DNA of 64,000 nt from Beta vulgaris subsp. vulgaris (taxonomy: Eukaryota; Streptophyta; Magnoliopsida; Caryophyllales; Amaranthaceae). Under the pieces are notes generated by a model. The model ran no database searches, was not told the DNA's origin, and saw only the letters and a program-made list of their open reading frames with translations. The position numbers and the translations under genes are program-made. Positions 56,298 to 64,000 of this stretch are shown here, in pieces (positions within the stretch are counted from its first letter, which is position 1; each line of letters begins with the position of its first letter). Location: assembly GCF_026745355.1 (NCBI RefSeq), contig NC_079209.1, positions 9,470,055 to 9,534,054 on the forward strand. The letters run 5' to 3'.

Positions 56298-56840
56298 TGT
56301 TATTTATGACTTGAAATCTTGTGAATGGCATAACGCTAACTTTGAATGCATATGTATCTTAATATATAAATGTTTTTGATGTGATTCAAATTGGAGGTGA
56401 TAGCTTGTTCAAAGAGCTTTCCAACGATAGGTTATATGCCCAATTTCGCTGAGAAACGAGAAAGTTATGACTGTTTTACAAAGAACTGACGAAACTGCGC
56501 TGAACGCGTTTTTCGATATTTTTTCGTTTTAAAGTTATCTTTTAGGGTTTGTACGGGGTTCCTTATGTTATAAAAGGGCTTCCTAGTGTTCATTATTATT
56601 AACACAACTTATGAAACACTTTTAGCCTCTAGATTTAGGACTCCTTGTATTATTCTCTCTGATTTTCTCCATTATAGTGAACAAGCTCTAATCCCCCACC
56701 TGTGGACGTAGGTCAAATTTGACTGAACCACGTAAATATTTGTGTTCTTTGTTTGTTCATCTTTATTGTTTTCTCACCTTTATTATTTCATTGATTTTCT
56801 GTTCCGCATTAATCAAGGTACAACACCCTATTTCCTAACA
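56298..56840 (+). repeat. Right LTR of the TR-GAG element (543 bp)
   Basis: Carries an extra block at about 56648-56753 (TATTCTCTCTGATTTTC...CACGTAAATATTTG) that looks like a normal copia LTR 3' part and is missing in the left LTR. Confidence 0.9.
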
Positions 56841-56845
56841 CCAGC

Positions 56846-57779
56846 TAATCCCCAACTAAATTACTAGTGAAATTCATTAGACAATTAAACCCAAATGAGA
56901 ACATTTTTCAAATAATGAAAAGAACTTAAACCCAAATCCTTGCCAAGAAATCAAAATTGAGGTAGAGAATTGGCTTTGACACAATAGTAACAACATGGCA
57001 GCAACGATTAATAGCAGTAGCAGCAAGAAGGGTCCTAAAATTGGATGGAATTGGATGGAATAGCAGCAAAGCTCCAACAGACCACCTGGCGGCAAGCAGT
57101 ACACCAGCAGTTGCGCATCCCTGTGGCAACAACGATAACAATAGTACGCGTCAAGGGTTACTCGAACAACAGACAAATTTCCTTCCAAAATTAATGGAGA
57201 AGGAGATAGATTATTAAATTGGATGGAATGTGGATTAATGAGGAATTAAATATCAGAAAGTTGAAGTTTTTTGAAAGAAAAATTGGGAGCATGGAAGGTT
57301 ACGATGTTTTGGTGGAAAATTAAAGAAAATAGAAAATGTTTTCGAAAAAATTTTGAATAGAAAAATCAGTGTACTTTGATTCGATTTTGGTTTTAATTAA
57401 ATTTGATTTTGATGGTTGTGAATTGATGATCAACAAAAGAAAACCTGCTTCTTTGTTAGGAAAAGTAACATAAACAACAATGCTTGGCACAGTAGCCCTA
57501 CTTGCCGCCATTGTTGTAGAGTAAAGGCTTCATGATTGCTTCTTTGATCTGAAACACTAACACACCAAATTCAAACCAAAACAACAATCATTCAACATAA
57601 TTTAGTAGAATTTACAGCAATTAAATGATAATCATATATGAAATCAAAAACCTAAGTTGAAGATTAACAATCAAAAGAAATTACAGCAGAAGAATCAAAT
57701 TGAGAGATGAAATGGAGGAGAGAGAAAGTACCGGAGGAGAGGAGAGGAGGAGAGAGAGTGAGAAAATAAAAAGTTGGAC
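56846..57779. other. Interior of the long-TIR DNA element
   Basis: Open frames up to 103 codons, low-complexity and without recognised domains. GA-rich just before the right arm. No transposase seen. Confidence 0.6.
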
Positions 57780-58129
57780 AAAAAAAAAAAAAATCCGTTC
57801 TATCTGTTGCAACAGGTCATTAACCTGTTGGGATCAAATTTAATTTGGCAAAAAATGATACATGTTGGGACTGCTCAGAAATAATCTTTAGTTTGGACTG
57901 AAAATGATGAAACACCCATAGTTAGGACTGTTTCTGTCAATTTTTCCTAAACTTATATCTCCTTAATGAAGTTTTTGGTTTGAAGAGAAGTGCAAAATAG
58001 AGTTTGGAAGACTGCAAAGTTCTAACATTGTTAATTTAGTAGTATCTATTAGACATGAAACTTGAAAGCCTTTCCAACATCTGTAAAGTTTATAGACAAG
58101 ATATTTTTTGCTTATTTGAAATTTTTCAA

Positions 58130-58880
58130 ATGAGGAAAATGCTACTCATTTCTAATTGATTCTGCTCATTCATACAAATTGACAAACATTTTTACTCATT
58201 GGATATAATCAGCAAACACTTTTGCCCAAATGAGCGAGCAAAATCATTTGCTCATTTTGAAACTGCAATAACATTGATTTCAAATGTGAAAATAAGTCTA
58301 CCATCGATAAACTCTGAAACTTCAATTATTAATTTTTTTTTTTTTTTGCATTTGGTGAAGCGTAACTTTCTCAAATAGTATATTATAGTTCATCAAATTG
58401 ATTGACCATATTGAGAGAGAAACCAACATAAAGGATAAACAATGAAGGAGAGAGAAACAATAAAGGTAAGAGAAACCATGGAGGCAAGACAAATCTAAAA
58501 CTAGTGTTTATTCTTGAATCAGCTTTTGCATTATCCATCATTAATTCGCCTTTGAAGAATTTGGAAACTCTAAGTTGATTCTCATATCAGAAATTAATTG
58601 CGCCATTATATTGATGAAATTTGGAGCTTCAACATTTGTTTTGCCATTCATTAATTTCAATGAAGGTTGCAAATTAGAGAAAGAAACAAGGCAAGAGAAA
58701 ACTATGGAGGTGAAAAACAATTAAGGAGAGAAAATTTTCGAGGTGAGAAACAACGGATCGGAGGAGAGAGAAACAATGGAAGATAGACAAAATTGGAGGT
58801 AAGAGAAATAATGAAAAAGAAGAGGAGTATAGAAATGAATAAAATGACTAGAAATGAGAAAAATTTTGCTCATTTGGAAA
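58130..58880. mobile_element. Possible DNA element with CAAATGAG inverted ends
   Basis: TTTTTCAAATGAGGAAAAT...CTCATTTCTA at the left resembles the reverse complement of TAGAAATGAGAAAAATTTTG...CTCATTTGGAAAA at the right. The interior is GA-rich. No duplication or coding sequence found. Confidence 0.4.
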
Positions 58881-59217
58881 ATTTATTATACTCATGGTAC
58901 ACCCGGGTAGAAATGACAATCTAGTACAAATCCGACTATCGCCCTATTCGATTTGAAGGAAAAATCCAAGCCGACTCCGACAAAAATGAATACGAATCTG
59001 ACTCCATTTATAAATCGATTCCAAGCCGTAGATGGGTCGGAGTCGGATCCCATAAAAATCCATCTAAATCCAACTTGCCTTTGAGGCAATGATTCCTTTT
59101 TCTAAAAAGAATTTAATGTCTTATGTATGGATAGTCTGATTGCAACTTTCAATTAATTATATTATATAAGATTTTTACGTTGAATAAATTATTGTTTAAA
59201 AAATAGTAATGAGTAGA

Positions 59218-59780
59218 TTATTTGTAGGATTTTTTTTTGTCCCAAAAGACCTTTAACTTTTATGTTTTCGTGAGAAACTACCTTGTAATAAGTTTGTTGT
59301 TCCAAATTACCTTAGTTTTACCATTTTGTTATTGACAACTACCTTATTATGCCGGTTCGACACTAACTTTTACTCTCGTTCAAATGAAATTGTGGGAGAA
59401 AACAAAATTACCCTTGTCGAAATTGCTTTAGATTCGAGGTTCTGATAGGGTGATTCAATTTTAGTTTAAGTAGAAGAGGAATTTAATGGTGGACTAGTGG
59501 TACAAAGTATCGATATAGATATGTGTGAGAGAGAAACAAAAAGAGCGCAGAGAAGTGGGGGAAAATAGGGTGGGGGAAATGAAGAAATGGTTTGAAGAGG
59601 TTTAGTGATATTACGTGGCATCAATAAACAAAAAAAAGTCAACGCCGGAAACCAACATAAGGTAGTCAACAACAAATAGGTAAAAGTAAGGTAGTTTGGA
59701 ACAATAGATTTTTTATAAGATAGCTTTCCGTAAAAACTTGAAAGTTAATGGTAGTTTGGGACAAAAAATCCTTATTTGTA
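59218..59780. mobile_element. Mutator-type MITE with 9-bp target-site duplication
   Basis: The element 59227-59771 (545 bp) starts GGATTTTTTTTTGTCCCAAA and ends TTTGGGACAAAAAATCC, and the arms continue for about 140 bp (AACTTTTATG.., TTGTTCCAAATTACCTTA..). TTATTTGTA is repeated exactly at 59218-59226 and 59772-59780. Nine-bp duplications mark the Mutator superfamily. Confidence 0.88.
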
Positions 59781-59781
59781 T

Positions 59782-60859
59782 TACTTCCGCCGTTTCGTTT
59801 TTAAATCAACAATTTTTGTTTTGGGCAGTTTCAAATTAAATGCAACAATTTCAAACTTTCTATTTTGGTAAGTTTTTTAAATATGAATTTACGAAAATAC
59901 CCTTACGAAAACATTAAACCACAATTAATTATACCTAATGAAAACTAACTAAATTCTTAATCAAAAACTTATCATAATAACTAAATCAATACAAAACCAA
60001 ATCATCTTCTTCTTTCTCTCTCCTCACTCCCACCCACCACCACTTTCTCTCTCCACCACCGTCGTTCGAAAATCGTCTCATCCTTTCATTTGTGCCACCC
60101 TTTCACCGCAGAACGCACCAACCGCCACCTTTTCCGCCACCAACATCACCGTCAACCACCACAAATACATCTTCATTCAACCTTAATAGATTAATTCCCT
60201 TTCACTTTCTTCCCAAATCCCCAAATTAAAATTCGAGTATGAAGTTAAATTCACATCTGGGATTTTGATTTTGGTTACGGCGAGTTGAATTATGGGTTTT
60301 GATGGGTTGAATTCCTTTGGTAGTTGCTAATCTGGGCACTTGGTTGGACTCAGGTGGTTTGGATTGGATTTTGGTGGTTTTAGTAGTGGTCTAGTTGGTT
60401 TGATTGTGATTTCAATGGTTTGGATGGTGAATTTCGATATTCTAGTGGTGTTATGGTGCTGGTGTTTTGGTGATGCTGGTGACGCTAGTGATGTTCTGCT
60501 GGTGCTGGTGATGCTAGTGGTGTTTCGGTGGTGCTTGTGCTTCTGGTGGTGGTGTTTCAGTGGAGCTGATGATGATAGTGGTGCTTCGGCAGTGGTGGCA
60601 ACATTTTGTAGTGGTACTAGCTAGTGGTGCTCCTATGACGATGGTGGCAGTAGGTACCAGTACCGGTGGTGCTCCAACGGTGGTGGCGACAGTAAGTAGT
60701 GACAGTGTGACGGCATTAGATGGTGCTTGGTCCCACTTTCTCTCTCCACTTTTAAACATAATCACATGCCCTCACTTTTTCCTAATCTCACCTTAAGAAA
60801 TTTCAAATAGGAGTCTGTGCCACTCCTATTGTTGCGTTTAAAACGAAATGGACGAAGTA
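59782..60859. mobile_element. Long Stowaway/mariner-like non-autonomous element
   Basis: Ends TACTTCCGCCGTTTCGTTTTTAA and TTAAAACGAAATGGACGAAGTA are inverted, TA at both edges, 1.08 kb. The interior has a GGTG-rich low-complexity stretch (60340-60720) that makes short open frames but no recognisable protein. Confidence 0.7.
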
Positions 60860-61078
60860 TATAAGATTTCTACATGACTATTAAAGGAAAAATAATGATA
60901 AGATTATTTGTATATATTATAGTAGATTTTTCTATTTTAAAAAATGGAACAAAAATAAGTTGGATTGGATCGGAGTCGGATGTTAGGATTTTAAATCGGA
61001 TCAGATTCGAATTTTCGGAAACGGATGTCGGAGCGAGTTGGAGTCGAATTTAAAATCCAACTTTTTGTAGGATAGGAG
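60860..61078. other. Short AT-rich spacer
   Basis: Nothing recognised apart from GGAT/GGAGTCGGA-type strings (about 60960-61080) also present at 58930-59050 in inverse form. Confidence 0.4.
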
Positions 61079-61403
61079 TTAGGGCCTGTTCTCCCCAGCT
61101 TATTTTCAGTTCAGTTCAGTTCAGTTCAATTCAGTTCAGTTCAGTTCAATTCAGTTCAGTTCAGTTCAATTCAGTTCAGTTCAGATCAGATCAGTTCAGT
61201 TCAGACCAGTTCAGTTCAGTTCAGCTCTTGACAATACTTTTACTCTCACATATCACTATTCATTTCAGTTCAGTTCAGTTCAGTTCAGATCAGTTCAGTT
61301 CAATTCAGATCAGATCAGATCAGTTCAATTCAGTTCAGTTCAGTTCAATTTAGTTCAGTTCAGTTCAGTTCAGCTGTTTTATGCCGAAGAGAACATGCCC
61401 TTA
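61079..61403. mobile_element. Tourist-like MITE filled with TTCAG pentamer repeats
   Basis: TTA flanks (61079-61081, 61401-61403). Ends GGGCCTGTTCTCCCCAGCTT and ...GAAGAGAACATGCCC are inverted. Between them runs a long, imperfect TTCAGTTCAG array with TTCAA and ATCAG variants, in two blocks separated by a unique spacer at about 61224-61263. Confidence 0.85.
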
Positions 61404-61549
61404 GAATATGTATAATTCGATCCAAGCTAAGTTCGACCATTGCCATCCTTAAATAGATATACCATATATGTATGTACCGTCTAAATTTGATTTTGGCATA
61501 ATAATTATCTGCGCTCCGCTCACAAGCAGTACCAAAAACAAGAATTTTG

Positions 61550-61692
61550 GGTGTCGAAATAACCCCGTCAACATGCATGCTAATGACTTTCTTTTTGGTT
61601 TACTAGAGTTTGAAAGAAAGAGTGTCGAAATAACCCCGTCAACATGCATGCTAATGACTTTATTTATGGTTTGATAGAATTGTAATTAGCTA
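61550..61692. repeat. Tandem duplication of a 71-bp unit
   Basis: GTGTCGAAATAACCCCGTC and the following ~40 bases occur at 61551 and again at 61622 with few changes. Confidence 0.9.
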
Positions 61693-62268
61693 AATTTTTA
61701 TAGCTCTCATCAAAATATATCACTTTTTTAAGTAATATTTAAACCATAATTATCCAATATCATAGTGCTATATTAGCACCTTTTCCTTACATAATTTTCT
61801 TTGGCAACACTTTTTTTACATAGTTTTCAATGCACATTTTCAAAGTTTAACAGGATTATTTCTGAAAAGCGGCATTTCATTCCTTGATATTCTACTACCA
61901 ATATGTACAACATTATCACTTTTTGTAAATTAATATAACTAATATAGTTTAGAGTTTAATCAATTGGTATAGCATTTGATGAATGCTAAATAAGCACTAA
62001 TACATCCAACATAAAAATTAAGACCTAAGCTACTGCGGTAAACTGTGATTACAAGCTTTAACAGCCTCTAGAGTGGAACAGATCAATTCAAAGTACTCTT
62101 TTTTTACTAAATCCAAAATTGAACTTTGAATAGTTGAACAAATATTAGTAGTATAGTAGTATACCATGCAAGACAATAAAAGGTCTTACCCTTTACGCAT
62201 TTGGGCCAAGTCAAGATCTCCATATTTAACATTCCAGTCAACATTCTTAAAGTTGACCCAGATAAACC

Positions 62269-62276
62269 TATAAATA
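62269..62276 (+). promoter_or_regulatory. Candidate TATA box of F-box-like gene C
   Basis: TATAAATA about 97 bp upstream of the start codon, in a short AT-rich leader with CA-rich sequence after it. Confidence 0.5.
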
Positions 62277-62365
62277 TACTCCATATAACAACCCCAACTA
62301 CCATTGTCATCAACATCAACAAATCCATCAAACACACAGAAAAAAAACACACCAGATATTGAAAC

Positions 62366-63652
62366 ATGGTTTCTTTACAATTACCCACAAAAAGTTCTCT
62401 TTCTTATTCAAACAAATTCATTATCACGAAAAATGCAATTAATATTCCAAAATACCTAAAGTACCCAAAAATAACAGTCCCAAAAGTACCAAATCAAGCT
62501 CAAAAACAACTTCTTATTGAGGAGCTTAATAATAAGCTTACTAATCTCCCTTTATTGTCAAGAGAATCAAAACCAATTACACCCATCAAAAATGTCCAAA
62601 ACCAAACAACCATTAAACTCTATTATTATGCGATCTTAGAAGAAATAAATGATCGTATAGAAATGCACCAAAACATATGTAACCAACGTGAGAATTGGAA
62701 CTCGTTGTCGTTAAACTCAGTCAACATGATCACCTTAACTGCAGTTACCATGGCAGGACTCGCCGAGGTGAGTGGGCCCCATGGGTTAGGGTTGAGGGTA
62801 TCTTCAACCTTACTGTTTGTTGCAGGCACAGGAATCCTTCTGATAATGAATAAAATCCAACCTTCTCAGTTGGTTGAGGAGCAAAGGAACGCGGTGAGGC
62901 TGTTCAAGAAGCTTCAACGAAAGATCGAAACCGCCCTCGCATTACAAACACCGGTTCAGAAAGACGTGGAGGAAGCGGTGGCGGAGGTGGTGGCGTTAGA
63001 TAGAGCGTATCCGTTGCCGCTGTTGGGTGCCATGCTTGATAAGTTTCCTAAGACTTTGGAGCCAGCTGTGTGGTGGCCGTCTAAAAAACAACAGACAATA
63101 AGTTCATCATCAGTTGATAATAATACATGTTTTTACAACAACAACAAAGGTGATAATGAGCAAAATAATGGTTGGAGTAAAGAGTTGGAAGAGGATATGA
63201 GAGAGATTGTAGGAGTGACAAAGAGAAAAGATGTTGTAGATTATGTTCACTTAGGGAATAAAGCATTGAAGTTTAATAAAATGTTGGCTGTCTCTGGCCC
63301 ACTTTTGACCGGTGTGGCGGCAATTGGGGCTGCTTTTGGTGGTCCAGTGGCAGGCCTTGTTGCCGCGGTTGCCGGATCGATGGCAGCTGCTGTAAACACC
63401 ATAGAGCATGGTGGGCAAGTAGGGATGGTGTTTGAGATGTATAGGAATTGTGGTGGGTTTTTTAAGCTCTTAGAAGAGACTGTTGAGTCTACTTTAGAAG
63501 AGGGTGATTTAGGGAAGAGAGAAAATGGGGAGGTCTTTGAGATGAAGATGGCTTTGCATTTGGGAAGGAGTTTGTCTGAACTAAGAGATTTAGCTGACAA
63601 ATCAAGAAGAAATGGAGGATGTGTAGATGAGTTTGCAAGCAAGTTGTTCTAA
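62366..63652 (+). CDS. F-box-like gene C (At4g22030-type family), near-identical to gene A
   Basis: Intronless, 428 residues starting MVSLQLPTKSSLSYSNK. By eye it differs from gene A at only a small number of residues (for example TVPK for SVPK, an extra Tyr in KLYYYAILEE, AEVSG for AEASG, ALALQT for GLAVRT). All family blocks are present: HQNICNQRENWNS, LFVAGTGILLIMNKI, QLVEEQRNAVRLFKKLQ, LDRAYPLPLLGAMLDK, EHGGQVGMVFEMYRNC, ending FASKLF. The hydrophobic segments could span a membrane. No F-box motif is seen. At least 340 bp of 3' flank also match gene A's flank, but the 5' side diverges immediately before the ATG. Both copies look functional; different leaders suggest different expression. 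Confidence 0.88.
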   Translation: MVSLQLPTKSSLSYSNKFIITKNAINIPKYLKYPKITVPKVPNQAQKQLLIEELNNKLTNLPLLSRESKPITPIKNVQNQTTIKLYYYAILEEINDRIEMHQNICNQRENWNSLSLNSVNMITLTAVTMAGLAEVSGPHGLGLRVSSTLLFVAGTGILLIMNKIQPSQLVEEQRNAVRLFKKLQRKIETALALQTPVQKDVEEAVAEVVALDRAYPLPLLGAMLDKFPKTLEPAVWWPSKKQQTISSSSVDNNTCFYNNNKGDNEQNNGWSKELEEDMREIVGVTKRKDVVDYVHLGNKALKFNKMLAVSGPLLTGVAAIGAAFGGPVAGLVAAVAGSMAAAVNTIEHGGQVGMVFEMYRNCGGFFKLLEETVESTLEEGDLGKRENGEVFEMKMALHLGRSLSELRDLADKSRRNGGCVDEFASKLF

Positions 63653-64000
63653 TCATGCACATAGTTGTCTGAATTGTAATTAAAAATTCTTTCATTCTTT
63701 TATTTGTTGAAAAGTTTAGGTGATTAATCTGTATATGTATAACCTTACATGAGATTGTATAGCAAAAGCTTTGAGAACGAAATGTAATTAATTTCTTGCA
63801 AATATTTTCCAATGACATTTTAGTTTGTAGAATCATCATCTTGCACGAAAATGTGTATGCACGTGTATGACAGTATGAGAATCCAAGTGTATGTGGGAAT
63901 TCAAGAACAAGGTAGTTTGAATATGTGAAATAAGAGCAACAAATTTCATACTTGAATCTAAAATATCATGGTTTCCGAATGAAACTTATTCTATAAACAA

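Larger units (their letters stand above)
54403..56840 (+). mobile_element. Gag-only non-autonomous LTR retrotransposon (TR-GAG type, copia-like gag)
   Basis: LTRs 54403-54878 and 56298-56840, both TGTTATTTATG...TTCCTAACA. Primer site TGGTATCAAGAGC follows the left LTR, and a purine tract (AAGGTGGAGATT) precedes the right one. CCAAC (54398-54402) and CCAGC (56841-56845) are the 5-bp target duplication with one change. The 1.4-kb interior encodes a single gag and no protease, integrase or RT. It sits inside the 54111-57947 DNA element. Confidence 0.92.
54111..57947. mobile_element. DNA element with ~165-bp terminal inverted repeats, split by an LTR element
   Basis: 54111-54270 (GGAAAAATTGACAGGAACAG...) and 57780-57947 (inverse of GGAAAAATTGACAGAAACAG...) are inverted repeats, about three-quarters alike by eye. 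Both sides are followed inward by CT-rich/GA-rich blocks. TAAA occurs outside both ends (54107-54110, 57948-57951). No transposase is visible. The native interior is about 1.4 kb after removing the TR-GAG element at 54403-56840. Superfamily not assigned; long arms suggest a Mutator-like element, but no 9-bp duplication was found. Confidence 0.8.

Noticed and set aside
56877..57188. 103-codon Leu/Cys-rich minus-strand frame
   Set aside because: Low-complexity, no transposase motifs, no start context; left as interior of the TIR element.
60340..60796. Val/Gly/Ser-rich open frames on both strands
   Set aside because: They come from a GGTG-rich low-complexity stretch inside a mariner-like element.

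Overview
This is plant nuclear DNA, almost certainly from a eudicot. It holds an intron-containing peroxisomal membrane protein gene of the Mpv17/PMP22 family, three intronless genes of the plant family usually labelled 'probable F-box protein At4g22030', and many plant-type transposable elements: L1 LINEs with a plant-style RNase H, a chromodomain Ty3/gypsy element, Stowaway, Tourist and Mutator MITEs, and a Helitron. The species cannot be fixed from the sequence alone. Caryophyllales is only a guess.

Layout. 1-5729: near full-length LINE (LINE-1, minus strand) that appears to sit inside the 3' LTR of a Ty3/gypsy chromovirus. 5730-15402: that gypsy element (minus strand), with multiply frameshifted gag-pol and a complete 3.1-kb right LTR. 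16472-20440: second LINE (LINE-2, minus strand), 5'-truncated but with an intact 1308-codon ORF2. 20548-20905: broken 3' end of an F-box-like gene. 21223-24480: nested Stowaway MITEs, a probable solo LTR and an 85-90-bp tandem repeat. 24829-26112: F-box-like gene A (minus strand). 27250-29060: about 1.6 kb of degenerate short tandem repeats. 29388-32523: AGTGCAT array, hairpin MITE, a short LINE 3' end with perfect target-site duplication, and several MITEs. 32546-37255: decayed LINE of a different family (LINE-4, minus strand). 38102-38444: Helitron-like element. 40142-41479: F-box-like gene B (minus strand). 44227-47745: 5'-truncated LINE-3 with a 13-bp target-site duplication. 47790-48457: Tourist-like MITE just upstream of PMP22 (48672-51583, plus strand, 7 exons). 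54111-57947: long-TIR DNA element that contains a gag-only LTR retrotransposon (TR-GAG type). 58-61.4 kb: MULE-type and Stowaway-like MITEs and a Tourist-like MITE full of TTCAG pentamers. 62366-63652: F-box-like gene C (plus strand), near-identical to gene A and inverted relative to it.

Only four loci look like working host genes (PMP22 and F-box-like A, B and C). PMP22 is a peroxisome membrane protein. The F-box-like proteins show no recognisable F-box motif but carry hydrophobic segments, so their job is open. Most of the rest is nested and decayed mobile DNA. No bacterial-type operon, CRISPR array or rRNA gene is seen.
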